Assembly: GCF_029784135.1 (NCBI RefSeq) | Contig: NC_073744.1 | Span: forward strand, 19,536,239-19,600,238 | DNA length: 64,000 nt | Source of the DNA: Toxorhynchites rutilus septentrionalis | Lineage: Eukaryota > Arthropoda > Insecta > Diptera > Culicidae | Direction of reading: 5' to 3' | Part shown: piece after piece, positions 37,201 to 42,455 of the stretch | How positions within the stretch are numbered: position 1 is the stretch's first letter | How the letters are laid out: every line of letters starts with the position of its first letter | Position numbers and translations under genes: made by a program | Notes under the pieces: model-generated | Seen by the model: the letters and a program-made list of their open reading frames with translations, nothing else | What the model was told of the DNA's origin: nothing | Database searches by the model: none

Positions 37201-40200
37201 ATGTCTATGTTTACAAAAATGTCCAACTAAATAAGTCGCATTACTGGTCCGTCCAATTAGCTAAATTTCGAACTAATTGTAAATTACTGTACTTTCAATC
37301 TGGAAACAATTTAAGAATTGGTGAAAATTGAATAATCAGGAAAGTCCCCAACTATCAATAAGCTCAGAACAACTGCCAAATTCACATACTCATCAGATAC
37401 TGGCAAACAAATTATGAAAAAATCAATGTGTTTTATTATTATTTTGGATATTATTTTAGAAAGCATTGAACTGTATTTCCTAAACTCTTTTTTGGAAGGT
37501 TTAATGGCCCTGAAAAGCGCCTTGTTTTATGAAATGGTTCCAATTTAGAAAACTTAGTACTCGTGGTTTTGAAAAGAAACCATTTCGAACGCCCTCGATG
37601 CCGCCTTGTTCTGGATTTGCCACCAAAGCAGTTTGTAGAAAGAACAAACTTTTTTCATCTGCTACCTGATGCCGTTTTGCGATTGCGTTTGCCACTCGCT
37701 GCAACTGCCTGTTGTCTTGATGTCCACCGAACCGAATGTGTTCTGTTCCGAATGCGGGTTTTCTTATCGTCGCGAGCAGCTTTACCAGCTAACTCGATAA
37801 CTTCGGCGGCCGAAACTATATAACGCCGACTAGGTGGACTGGTGCACTGGTACTAACGCGCTCGGCCTAGCTACCCTTGCGAGGAACTCCAGATCAACAC
37901 GGTTCGAGCGGGATTTTGCTTTTCCCTTCACTTTTCCTCCTTTGCCATGTCCAGACATGGCTGCTTGGATTGGTTTGTTGATGTGTTGTGATGCGAACTG
38001 ATGTGGTGTACGGTTTGAATGAGAATGATCGTTACGGCAGCGGAGCGGGGATTTTTAAGCTGACTGGCTGGCTCGAGAATTACGCATGAGTGAGACAGCG
38101 ACCAATGTTTCGTTCATTTTTTTTTTCTTTTTCCTTTCCAATCGTGCTTCATTGTATTTCGCTGCTGCTCTGGTTGCCCGTTTTGGTCGGTACGATTTGA
38201 GAAGCACAAAATGGACCAATCAAAAATGGGCACATAGTGCATTTGGACAATGGTTGATATTTCACAATTATTCAATTATTTATCTCAAGAAAAATGAATT
38301 GTTATTCATTATGATAGACGCGTAGATATATTTCCTATCAATTGATGCAAAAACCTTTGCGATCTATTGAGAAATGCTCGAGTTATAAGCGTTCCAAATC
38401 TTGCATTTTTTCCTACTTGTTCAGTGCCTAGATTTCCATTTCACCCCCTATATCTTCCGGTTAGACGTAGTCCTACGTCAAAACACGCTTGCAAATCTGG
38501 TAACTCAGCTTTGAAGTGCGTGAGTCAAAACGTCAACAACATGCATTTATATTAAATGTCAAGATATGATTCTCAAAAATATAAAAAATATGGATTTCTT
38601 CATCAACATCGAGCTTCGGTTGTCATTGAGCTCTCAAATGTAATCATATTGACAATATTATTGACCGTGTACGGTCCGCTTTACAGGATGCTTGATGAGA
38701 AGGTTTCTCAACCCGTGACCGGAAACAATCGCCACAGAAAACAATTGGGGTAAATGATTTTGGTTTGTCCGATTTAGGGTTTTTTCATGCAACTAGTAAA
38801 TGCAAATTGATTTTTTTTAATGAAAATCATATATGAGGGGCTCAGAATGCAAGGGGTGTAAGTGACTTGATAGTTTTCTCTTCATCAACTTTTTATTTAG
38901 TTAATAACTCAACTGCAAAAACTTTCCAATTTAAGTTTGCTATAGAATCCGATAGATGAGGTTCTGACCTATTTTCCACGTTGGTAAATACAGCTGGGAA
39001 TGTATTTGCAGCTAAGTTATGACCCAAAGAGAGAGTCGATGTAGAGAAATCGATCAAATCACTTACACCCCTTTCATTCTAAGCCCCTCATATAATCAAT
39101 CAAGGGTTTGTTGAAAAGCCCCAAGTCTCTAGTTTCTAATCCAAATTGTTATGTTTTTTAACGTTTTTTTTAACGATGTTTTTAACGCTTTTTCCCAAAG
39201 CGAAATTATGATCATGGTTTGTCCACCTCTGATCATGGTTTGTCCGAAAATGATCACAGTTTGTCTGATTTTAAAACTCACTATTTTCGATCGGAGACAT
39301 TCGAATTTTCAAGTAGATGTTGCATTTCTCATTGCTTGAGTTGTCATCATTCATTTTTAGGCTTTCTTCAGAATATTGCCTTTTCTTGGGCATTTCAAAG
39401 ATGAACACCACTCAACACAGAGAAACATTATTTCTGCTACGCACGTAGGACAACATAAACAAACTGCAGCGCGCCAAGCGGCTGCCATAATAACCATGTG
39501 GACAAACCAACATCAGCGCATTGAACAAACCATGATCCGAACTAAGGTCATCGAGATGCATTAAATACATGATTAAGATGTATAAATCTGATCCAAATGG
39601 TGTGCAAGCTTGATGTTTACAACATTTGTAAGTGTTATAATCGAGAAAAGGTCTGAATACGTACCAAATAATCATCTGGTGGCTGATTAGAAGTTAGCTC
39701 AAATGAGGGGCGCTTTGACACCAATAGAAGGTGGACTTTATAAACCTTTCAAATATGTAAAAATATCCTATAAAACTACTGTAAATCATGATAAAGACTA
39801 TTTTAGTTATATGTTTGGAAACATTTGAATACCTGATTTGACACAGATGCGCTGAACTAGAGCTTTTAAAAAAGTGGACAAACCATGATCATATTTTCAA
39901 CTGTTCAAACCATTATCATTTACCTTACAACCGCTCAGAAAAAGCGTAATGTCATAAGTAGGCTAGGAATATTGTGGCGCGGGAAAAAACATCATGTGTA
40001 TAAATGCCTCCCAGAAAAAAACTATGGATGGGTTATACCTATGATGTAACCGCAAAGTTGACGTAGGACTGCCGTTGGCTTAGTAATCATTTGTGTTTAT
40101 TTAATTAGTAATAATCGCACCCCGGATGTTCCTTGAAGGTATTCTGAGCGGTAAACTCTAGAATACGGGTGACCACATGAACAACTCGGAAGTAATTTCT

Positions 40201-40511
40201 TTTATGAAAAATCCCCCGCGACCAGAACGCGAATCGATCCTAAGCCCCCGGAATGATACTGTGTGACGCTAACGCTAATGAGTTGTTATTTGTTTTCTTT
40301 TCTCCTTTAAACAGCATTAACCTGGTCCCAGTGCGAGGACTCGATTACGTTGCACGCCCTGCCGACAACGCACTGCACCAACGTCATCGAGACACCATGT
40401 GCCGGCGGAATCTACCACACCGACATCAATCCGTTCGATTTCCACGGCATCGAAGACGTCGGTGGGGAGGACTTCGACTATGCGATGGATTGTGGCGATT
40501 TCATCTTCTAA
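10051..40511 (+). CDS. PH-type domain protein, 3' part, five coding exons (gene model)
   Basis: Join 10051-10253, 14727-14754, 27659-27725, 27988-28194, 40315-40511; the N-terminus lies upstream. The exons are linked by consensus acceptors and donors and their phases fit without gaps: 67 codons plus 2 nt; 1 nt plus 9 codons; 22 codons plus 1 nt; 2 nt, 68 codons, 1 nt; 2 nt, 64 codons and TAA. The joined part is 233 aa. Residues about 55-78 (VYWMIAKSEEEV, then SDWIAAITK) look like the last strand and C-terminal helix of a pleckstrin-homology domain with its conserved Trp. PH domains bind phosphoinositides or proteins and often occur in Rho regulators; that role is inference. After it come a basic linker (SARRKNRSS), a Trp-rich patch (PWGHGWGW) and an acidic end (GGEDFDYAMDCGDFIF). 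I do not recognise the full protein. Introns are 4.5, 12.9, 0.26 and 12.1 kb, the first housing an odorant receptor. Confidence 0.6.
10530..11250 (+). pseudogene. Internally deleted mariner element
   Basis: The C-terminal part of a mariner transposase is readable at about 11010-11240. It has the diagnostic block PPYSPDLPPSDYFLFADLK (the third catalytic Asp lies in SDYFLF), then MLAGKKFKTDDEVITETEAY and the tail GIEKLQDRFNRCIALEGNYV. A few codons resembling the mariner N-terminus (EKSQINENDGKIA) sit directly upstream at 10944-10985, so most of the catalytic domain was lost in one internal deletion. At least two stop codons remain. The element boundaries are uncertain. It lies in an intron of the PH-type gene. 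Confidence 0.75.
11260..12050. other. Upstream region of the odorant receptor gene
   Basis: About 800 bp of non-coding sequence between a mariner remnant and the receptor start codon. I see no clear TATA box with initiator and no repeat. AT content is moderate. It presumably contains the receptor promoter, since the receptor has no visible upstream exon, but no element can be named. Confidence 0.3.
12052..13305 (+). CDS. Insect odorant receptor (7tm_6 family), complete, two exons
   Basis: Join 12052-12990, 13063-13305 (313 plus 80 codons, 393 aa); the intron is 72 bp (AAG|GTGAAT, TTTTTTATTCACAG|GCA). Insect odorant receptors are seven-helix membrane proteins with a cytoplasmic N-terminus that form ligand-gated cation channels with the co-receptor Orco in antennal neurons. 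Hydrophobic segments lie near residues 52-72, 83-103, 137-162, 175-217 (one or two helices), 255-278 and 286-306, with the last in exon 2. The C-terminal family signature is present: a Tyr-rich SEVGYQVYISDWP, then the ILIIMMRSQRRVRF block and the MSLQTCRRVLQLCYSSFTVL end. The length is normal for the family (about 370-420). The first ATG was chosen because it precedes the usual amphipathic N-terminal region. No stop, frameshift or missing part is seen. The specific receptor and its ligand cannot be named from sequence alone. Confidence 0.93.
13348..13353 (+). terminator. Poly(A) signal of the odorant receptor gene
   Basis: AATAAA lies 43 bases after the receptor stop codon, in ACAAATAAAGTTTCGG. 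It is the first canonical polyadenylation signal downstream and gives a short 3' UTR, typical for receptor genes. Confidence 0.65.
13360..14720. other. Intronic non-coding stretch
   Basis: No gene is supported. A 174-codon minus-strand open frame (13623-14147) lacks any recognisable motif or splice context. A short (ACAA)n run is at 14308-14332. The stretch ends in the polypyrimidine tract of the micro-exon at 14727. Confidence 0.4.
14727..14754 (+). CDS. 28-nt micro-exon of the PH-type gene
   Basis: A strong acceptor (TGTTCTTCCATTTCAG) and donor (G|GTAAGC) delimit only 28 nt. Entered in phase 2 from exon 10051-10253 it reads S-D-W-I-A-A-I-T-K-T and leaves in phase 0. In the other two frames it would contain a stop or disagree with the neighbours. 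The peptide continues SEEEVR into the Trp-containing last helix characteristic of PH domains, which is the best evidence that both exons belong together. Confidence 0.6.
15057..15358 (+). repeat. 7-bp satellite (AATTTTC)n
   Basis: About 43 nearly perfect tandem copies of a 7-bp unit, with three TTTTCGA variants towards the 3' end. Because 7 is not divisible by 3, all frames read the same heptapeptide (FNFQFSI) and none contains a stop. The long open frames here are therefore artefacts of the repeat. It lies in the second visible intron of the PH-type gene. Confidence 0.95.
15361..15738 (+). repeat. 8-bp satellite (ATTTTTAC)n, first block
   Basis: About 47 tandem copies of an 8-bp unit, starting directly after the 7-bp satellite through a short transition (ACATTTTTACACTTTTGA). 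All frames again read without stops as an octapeptide repeat. The block is almost perfectly homogeneous, which points to recent expansion. Confidence 0.95.
15739..16473. repeat. Inverted repeat (about 145-bp arms) enclosing a second (ATTTTTAC)n block
   Basis: The left arm (15739-15884) and right arm (16329-16473) are near-identical inverted copies, for example CACTCTGGTCATATATAAAA on the left against the complement near 16330. Between them lie a second 8-bp satellite block (15885-16049, about 20 copies) and a spacer. The arm termini contain TATATAGAG and TCTATATATA segments with GTTCGTTTGTG, CTCGAAAAGT and CGGAACCGATTGAGCTCAAA. The latter also occurs as a direct repeat at 16230-16250 and 16490-16511. 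That wording resembles 5' ends of insect Helitron/Helentron-type elements, an inference from memory. Confidence 0.75.
16600..17345. repeat. AT-rich dispersed repeat, internally repeated
   Basis: Blocks such as GAAAAAGTTGATGTTCGG, CATCTTCCGA, TATGGACGACTTGTTGG and CATGTTTTCGAG occur twice within this stretch (about 16655-16800 and 17095-17200) and again at 60068-60230, so this is a dispersed family. No coding content is seen. Confidence 0.6.
17411..17757 (+). repeat. 7-bp satellite (AGAGAGT)n
   Basis: About 48 copies of GAGAGTA, with AGATT variants in the first third and degenerate AGAGAAG/AGAAAAG units at the right edge. It is unrelated in sequence to the TTTTCAA array but has the same 7-bp period. 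The open frames through it on the minus strand (LLSTLYS repeats) are artefacts. Confidence 0.95.
17950..18080. repeat. Fold-back MITE-like repeat
   Basis: A near-palindrome: ACGCTCCCTTAAACTCGTAA at 17957 and, inverted, the complement around 18010-18035, with the core GAAACTCAATGCCG. Related ends occur at 1240-1295 and 51660-51705. It is a short copy of that family. Confidence 0.55.
18090..20860. other. Low-repeat intronic stretch
   Basis: Mixed-composition DNA of the PH-type gene's second visible intron. Several open frames (18566-18889, 19746-20015 and others) have no recognisable motif and no matching splice sites. A good acceptor at 19533 leads straight into a TAG. I see no repeat structure. 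It may be conserved non-coding DNA, but that cannot be judged from one sequence. Confidence 0.35.
20862..22106. mobile_element. TIR element complex with repeated GGTAATACGGACA-type motifs
   Basis: The outer termini are TAGGGGAACCGCGGGTAATA (20966) and, inverted, TTAGGGTAACCGCGGGTAAT (ending 22106). Inside, two long inverted blocks pair: 20868-20965 with 21240-21340 (both contain TTAAGAAGAACTTCAATTAT or its complement), and 21009-21112 with 21404-21505 (TTCATATATTATAAACCTGT against its complement). Motifs of the kind GGGTAATACGGACAG recur on both strands at least six times. No transposase is readable. The 20868 arm lies outside the TIR, so a second related element or rearrangement is involved. 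Confidence 0.65.
22110..23535. other. AT-rich stretch with dispersed-repeat traces
   Basis: No gene. Around 22600-22700 the repeated ACAGATTTTT, ACAGATTTACAG words match the subterminal style of the hAT-like ends near 26820 and 43440-43520. A copy of the GACGTAGGATTAC motif lies at 23028-23040. The rest shows nothing I can name. Confidence 0.4.
23783..26270 (+). pseudogene. Tc3-like transposase in two pieces
   Basis: The first piece at 23783-23928 encodes the N-terminal helix-turn-helix (LKGKVLTEREERQIDAFHQE, then VGVREIARWIG) followed by a stop. The second, from 25683, reads GYGRKKRAPRKSKLTDRDKR and later VIFADEKNFNLDGPDGFNGY with WCDLR (around 26013-26090), the first catalytic Asp region of Tc3 transposases. 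Several stops and frameshifts separate these. The pieces are divided by the insertion at 23929-25682. It is inactive. Confidence 0.8.
23929..25682. mobile_element. 1754-bp insertion with 9-bp target duplication
   Basis: GGATACGGT stands immediately left (23920-23928) and again at 25683-25691, where the interrupted transposase resumes in register, so the boundaries are those of an insertion. No terminal inverted repeat is evident and no coding sequence is recognised. A 24-bp direct repeat containing the palindrome GCCTGCATTCAGGC occurs inside at about 24212-24235 and 25118-25141. The length of the duplication does not match Tc1 (TA) or Harbinger (3 bp). The class is unknown. Confidence 0.65.
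26620..27110. other. AT-rich stretch, hAT-like subterminal words
   Basis: Repeated ACAGATT words around 26757-26900 (TACAGATTATAGATTTTTAT) resemble the hAT-like ends elsewhere in the window. No gene is visible. Confidence 0.35.
27116..27183. repeat. Perfect 29-bp inverted repeat (hairpin), 10-nt loop
   Basis: The left arm 27116-27144 and right arm 27155-27183 are exact reverse complements (TCGAATGATACACAATGTGT, then CATATAACC on the left arm). The loop is AAATATGAGA. The segment CATATAACCAAATATGAGAG is repeated directly at 27185-27204, so the right flank contains another copy of the arm end plus loop. Pairing without a single mismatch implies a very recent origin or selection on structure. 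Confidence 0.9.
27659..27725 (+). CDS. Exon of the PH-type gene (phase 0 in, 1 out)
   Basis: The acceptor is CTTCCACCTCCGCCGCAG and the donor is C|GTAAGTGG. The only reading that fits both neighbours gives IELVVDKPHLMGVLRRPIVR, then I-R and one extra base. It was found by searching for an exon that takes phase 0 from 14754 and delivers phase 1 to 27988. Its size (67 nt), consensus sites and open frame all agree. As a short exon it carries the least independent support of the five. Confidence 0.5.
27988..28194 (+). CDS. Exon of the PH-type gene (phase 1 in, 1 out)
   Basis: The acceptor is TTCTCTTTCGAACAG and the donor is GGAG|GTGAGTC. The frame begins ATSSEVSARRKNRSS, then continues MGNNTTKVNSEAAVAIIKKS and the Trp-rich PWGHGWGWATLPNGIWSG. 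The first ATG in this frame is at 28035. If transcription started nearby, a shorter protein beginning M-G-N-N-T-T-K would result, which fits the N-myristoylation pattern (Gly2, Thr6, Lys7). I prefer the spliced model because the frame stays open up to a good acceptor and matches the upstream phase. Confidence 0.7.
28200..29855. other. Start of the 12.1-kb intron
   Basis: Low-repeat sequence without a gene. A (CT)n run is at 28340-28358. Open frames on both strands (for example 28549-28938 minus) carry no motif. Confidence 0.4.
29859..30244. mobile_element. 386-bp MITE with GTGACGTGACAAC ends
   Basis: The 13-bp GTGACGTGACAAC at 29859-29871 is mirrored exactly by GTTGTCACGTCAC at 30232-30244. 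A further internal copy (TGTGACGTGACAACACG) is at 30182-30198. There is no coding content. The flanks do not show an obvious target duplication. Confidence 0.6.
30466..31440. mobile_element. hAT-like MITE carrying a mariner insertion
   Basis: CAGGGTTGCCAACTGTAATT at 30467 is the typical start of a hAT-like element. The word ATCAGAATAAAT just before the mariner copy (30540-31135) resembles ATCAGGATAAAT at about 31368, after it, which suggests that the mariner sits inside this element. The right terminus is not clear. Confidence 0.4.
30543..31135 (-). pseudogene. Internally deleted mariner transposase
   Basis: Minus strand, 30638-30952 from the ATG of MEQNKEKIRHILQYYYDKGK. It encodes the mariner N-terminal helix-turn-helix (ASQAANKICAVYGPDT, then AQRWFQCFRSGVE). 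It then jumps, still in frame, to fragments of the C-terminus (VFDEEANMFWEDRILKLCER). The whole catalytic core with its Asp residues is missing. The ends TTGGTTTGTCCGAAAAGT (30543) and, inverted, TTGGGGCTGTCAATAAAGT (near 31135) are the putative terminal repeats. The frame is open through the deletion junction, so a short DNA-binding-only protein is conceivable. Confidence 0.8.
31450..32110. other. Intronic AT-rich stretch
   Basis: Nothing beyond AT-rich, unremarkable sequence is seen. No repeat pairing or coding frame was identified. Confidence 0.4.
32118..32340. mobile_element. MITE with GATGCCAGATG ends
   Basis: GGATGCCAGATGATTTTTTT at 32119 is mirrored by CATCTGGCATCCAT at 32326-32339. 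The same terminal wording borders the PIF/Harbinger-derived inserts at 54508-55452 and 62937-63885. AAATGTCTTCAAA-like words recur inside. No coding sequence. Confidence 0.6.
32450..32520. repeat. Short inverted repeat (GCTGTTTCTCT)
   Basis: AGCTGTTTCTCTGAG (from about 32467) and CTGAGAGAAACAGC (ending about 32508) can pair over 11 bases or more around a short loop. Its function is unknown. Confidence 0.45.
32872..33670. mobile_element. TIR element carrying a SINE insertion
   Basis: The left end ATTTTAGAGTGGTCCGAAAA (32892) and right end TTTTTCGGACCACCCTAAAA (33634) are inverted copies within a longer similarity. The interior is AT-rich. A full SINE (33165-33450) interrupts it, so the insertion order is clear. 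Confidence 0.6.
33165..33450 (+). mobile_element. tRNA-derived SINE (family A), nearly full length
   Basis: The 5' part has RNA polymerase III promoter boxes: box A TGGCCGAGTGG at 33179-33189 and box B as AGTTCGATTCCCG near 33228. The body TTTTTCGTCAGAGAAATTTC, CACGCGTATTCTAGAGCTTG, GGCGTGTTATTTGGC and GTTGAGACGGCAAAAGTTCC follows, and the 3' end is (AAG)n-like. The body is shared with copies at 34967-36109, 40135-40285 (minus) and 59559-59830. It resembles the Feilai-type SINEs described from Aedes; the family name was not verified. Confidence 0.85.
33840..34950. other. Repeat-derived spacer before the first H2A pseudogene
   Basis: It contains a copy of the GACGTAGGACTA motif (34065-34076). 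Its last part (34700-34950) resembles 37240-37470 (AAACTGAATGATCA versus AAATTGAATAATCA; CAATAAGTTCAAGAAC versus CAATAAGCTCAGAAC). The unit repeated around the two H2A pseudogenes therefore includes this spacer. No coding sequence. Confidence 0.45.
34967..36109 (+). mobile_element. tRNA-derived SINE (family A), split by a MITE
   Basis: The SINE is flanked by a perfect 12-bp target duplication AGAATGCATTGG (34955-34966 and 36110-36121). The box A half (TTGGCCGAGTGGTTAGCGTC) is at 34976-34995 and the box B half (GGGTTCGATTCCCGTTCTGG) at 35885-35904. They are separated by the MITE 35004-35868. The SINE 3' end is (GAA)n. The neighbouring H2A copy at 37462-37500 shows the corresponding unoccupied sequence. 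Confidence 0.85.
35004..35868. mobile_element. 865-bp PIF/Harbinger-like MITE inside the SINE
   Basis: The termini TAGCGAATTCGTTTTT and, inverted, TAGCGAATTCGTTTTTGTTC form the inverted repeat. TAA is duplicated on both sides (35001-35003 and 35869-35871), the 3-bp pattern of PIF/Harbinger elements. No transposase frame is readable. A diverged inverted copy is at 4930-5815. Confidence 0.75.
36159..36610 (-). pseudogene. Histone H2A pseudogene, copy 1
   Basis: Minus strand. It retains a recognisable H2A core, AAGVLELACKAAHDNKKIR (about 36468-36525), which corresponds to the [20 protein letters not shown] region of the H2A fold. The N-terminal tail is deleted relative to copy 2. At the 3' end the stem-loop-like GGCGCTTTTCAGGGCC (36162-36177, minus) is kept. 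A SINE of a second family is inserted at 36292-36422. Stops and frameshifts exclude function. Confidence 0.75.
36292..36422 (-). mobile_element. tRNA-derived SINE (family B) with 15-bp target duplication
   Basis: On the minus strand it reads GATCTGGCGTAGTGGTAACA (box A) followed by CACGAGTTCAATTCTCACTC (box B), the arrangement of a tRNA-type pol III promoter. A perfect 15-bp duplication CTGAAACTAGTTGTT flanks it (36277-36291 and 36423-36437). H2A copy 2 shows the empty site. It is about 131 bp and differs from family A in both boxes. Confidence 0.8.
36620..37240. other. Spacer between the H2A pseudogenes
   Basis: It contains the decayed H2A upstream region (TACGGTTTGAAAGAGAATGA, similar to 38008 onward) and an imperfect stem-loop GGGTCCTTTTAAGGATC at 36897. 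A segment with TTGCGTTTACCACTCGC resembles the TTGCGTTTGCCACTCGC of copy 2, so part of it may be a third, more decayed histone fragment. CAGTGTCGAC near 37167 recurs at about 35142. Confidence 0.4.
37503..37958 (-). pseudogene. Histone H2A pseudogene, copy 2
   Basis: Minus strand. It begins MSGHGKGGKVKGKAKSRSNR, the H2A N-terminal tail with one change, then degenerates through stops and frameshifts. Later parts correspond to the AARDNKKTR region and to the C-terminal docking region (ANPEQGGIEGV in place of the usual GGVLPNIQ). The 3' stem-loop-like GGCGCTTTTCAGGGCC remains at 37506-37521. It is in the same orientation as copy 1, 1.3 kb apart, which fits a tandem duplication of an already defective or dispersed histone unit. 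Confidence 0.8.
38000..38830. repeat. Dispersed repeat beyond H2A copy 2
   Basis: Sequence around 38255-38410 (GATAGACGCGTAGATATATT, CGAGTTATAAGCGTTCC) has an inverted counterpart at 44310-44480. A full GACGTAGTCCTACGTC palindrome is at 38464-38479. No gene. Confidence 0.5.
38832..39092. mobile_element. 261-bp MITE with GAGGGGCT ends
   Basis: ATATGAGGGGCTCAGAATGC then AAGGGGTGTAAGTGA on the left is mirrored by TCACTTACACCCCTTTCATT then CTAAGCCCCTCATAT on the right: about 33-bp inverted repeats with two or three mismatches. A TA is on either side. The interior is AT-rich without coding sequence. Confidence 0.75.
39207..39893. mobile_element. 687-bp TIR element with perfect 20-bp ends
   Basis: TATGATCATGGTTTGTCCAC (39207-39226) is the exact reverse complement of 39874-39893. 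The core motif GATCATGGTTTGTC recurs at 39230-39245 and, inverted, near 39500-39540. The inside has no recognisable transposase. Confidence 0.75.
40135..40285 (-). mobile_element. tRNA-derived SINE (family A), partial, minus strand
   Basis: In reverse it shows the family A elements: a diverged box A (TTAGCGTTAGCGTCACAC), a box B region (GATTCGCGTTCTGG), AAATTACTTCCGAG and GTATTCTAGAGTTTACC. The 3' end is lost. Its promoter-proximal end is only about 30 bp from the acceptor of the last coding exon (40315). Confidence 0.7.
40315..40511 (+). CDS. Last coding exon of the PH-type gene
   Basis: The acceptor is TTTTCTTTTCTCCTTTAAACAG. It enters with 2 nt completing a GCA codon, then 64 codons from LTWSQCEDSITLHALPTTHC through CAGGIYHTDINPF to the acidic end GGEDFDYAMDCGDFIF and TAA at 40509-40511. 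Five cysteines and a strongly acidic C-terminus are the visible features. No known domain is recognised. GC-rich codon use stands out against the AT-rich flanks, supporting real coding sequence. Confidence 0.75.
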
Positions 40512-40861
40512 ATAGGATACAGCAACAGAAGGTCCTGAACAGATGACACACAGTTAATAGACATTTGGCGGAATCGAGCTCGATCGTGATAAGTGCGACT
40601 TTTTTTTAGTTGATAAATAATTCAATCGAATCGGATCATTACTCGATAGACACATAACGCACAGCACGTTCACAAAACAAAACATTCATATGCACGACGG
40701 GTACTTCGAGATAATTTTTGGATATTAATCGACTGACCGTGGCACCGATATTTTTCACTCAAATCGTAAGAAGAAAAAAACACGTTGGAATTTAACGCAA
40801 GGACACCTGCCAATGGGTGGGTTCACCGTTGTATACAATCCCCAAAAAAAATCTATTCTAG
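40512..40861 (+). other. First part of the 3' UTR, ending at a donor site
   Basis: After the TAA, 350 nt without a canonical AATAAA lead to TATTCTAG|GTAAGCAAAC at 40862, a good donor. The sequence is A-rich with AAACACG and CCAAAAAAAATC runs, as in the terminal exon from 44522. Confidence 0.5.
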
Positions 40862-41973
40862 GTAAGCAAACAACAGCTATTATTTCAGTTATCTGATATA
40901 CATAAAAAATCAACAGTTCAATTCAAAAGCCAGAAAAGTCTGTTTTTATATCATTTTCATGAACCACGAACACTTCCCATCGTTATCAAACACAATGGGC
41001 TACTTCCACAGTAGTGGGTCTGTCCCTCCCTAAATCGAGGGTATTATTATTGTTACTGTTAGCACTATTATCTTCACGATTCACCCGGGTCGGTGGTTAA
41101 GATGCTGCCGCCGCTGAGGCTCTGCCTTTGACGATGCCTCATCATAATATTTCAATTTATTTTCCTCCGGCTGGCGAAGAACGCAAAAAACGCAAAAAAG
41201 GACGCAAAAAACACTCACTCCACCCCCGCCCCCTCCTACCCCGGTTACAAGGCATTCCATGCTTTCAGCTGGAGTCTGGCTGATGGAATCATCCTAGTAA
41301 ACGAAATGAAGACAGAGCGAGAGACACAAACCACGATCGAGTTGACATTGAGCGACTTCTTTTCCCCATAAATTATGGCAAATAATGGATATGGACTTCG
41401 AGTCTTTGTCCCTTTCACGCTCGCTCTCAAGCGCACTTGGGCAGCTCTGTTTAAGACAGAAGGAACGCTGGCACTGGCTTTCTTTGTTTGGCAGGAATAG
41501 CAGTAGCCCGGTGTGGGTGGGGATTTATGTAATTTCCCCTAACAGTTGAAATTTGAACATGCTGTTCCGGACGGACAGGATAATTTTCGAAAATGAGAAT
41601 TTTCGCTGAAATGCTGCTCAATTGCAGGCTATTTTCCCACAACACACAAACCAACACCGATAGCCTCAAAAATGTCAACTCAGTATCGTTGAAATAATAT
41701 AAGTTCGTTTGTTTCTAACGGATCTTTCATTAAGGACTTCTCAACTTTTTGACGTAGAACTACGTCTTTCAGGAAGGGTGCCAAATCAGGAAACAGGTCA
41801 CGTTTTTATGAAATAAAGTCAACGTTAATAACTATTTTCACTGTGAATGAATTCTCATGATTTGCATAGCAATCGAATCGGAAATTCTCTGAGATTTGTT
41901 TGATATGCTATACATTACAATTCGCTAATCTCTAAACGGTTTAAATCGATGAAAACTGGAAGAACTTCCTTTT

Positions 41974-42420
41974 GACGTAGGATTACGTCTTTCGGGAACA
42001 TATTGGGGTACAAATTGAAAATCGAAAATCGAGCACATCGTGAAAATTGTCCAATTTCAAACGCTTATTGCTCAGTCATTTCACGATGGATTGATGAAAT
42101 TTTTGCGTCAATCGATTTCAGTACTCCATAACAATTTTTTATATCATCATGAAACTAACTATCGAACAATTGACAAATCTCAACCCCTATCCTAACGGAA
42201 ATATCCACTTCTGATTGCTCGAAATTGACGACACATGCGGCGGGTCCCTAACAGAGACATCAAAACCATCGGCATTGCAAATACATGAATGTAGGGGGAG
42301 TTTTTGTTTTTTCCGAAATGTATTCCCTAACAGAGACATCAAAACCAAGGTGCCCAGGGGAAATCGACTTTGCAAATATATGCAAGTCGGGGGCATTTTT
42401 ATATTGCACCTTGCTTTATA
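41974..42420 (+). repeat. Dispersed repeat, inverted partner of 48990-49443
   Basis: It starts with GACGTAGGATTACGTC and runs through CGGGAACATATTGGGGTAC, TCACGATGGATTGATGAAA and GGAAATATCCACTTCTGATT to a tandem pair of CTAACAGAGACATCAAAACC blocks. The inverted copy at 48990-49443 has the same order. Its class is unknown; the terminal motif is that of the GACGTAGGACTACGTC family. Confidence 0.7.
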
Positions 42421-42455
42421 ATAAAGATGGACGCAACGCAACGAGATGACTTTCG

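Noticed and set aside
28035..40511. Independent two-exon gene starting at ATG 28035 with an N-myristoylation-like MGNNTTK start
   Set aside because: Not excluded, but the frame is open upstream to a good acceptor (27987) in the phase supplied by 27659-27725, so I preferred a longer spliced gene. The myristoylation idea is kept only as an alternative.
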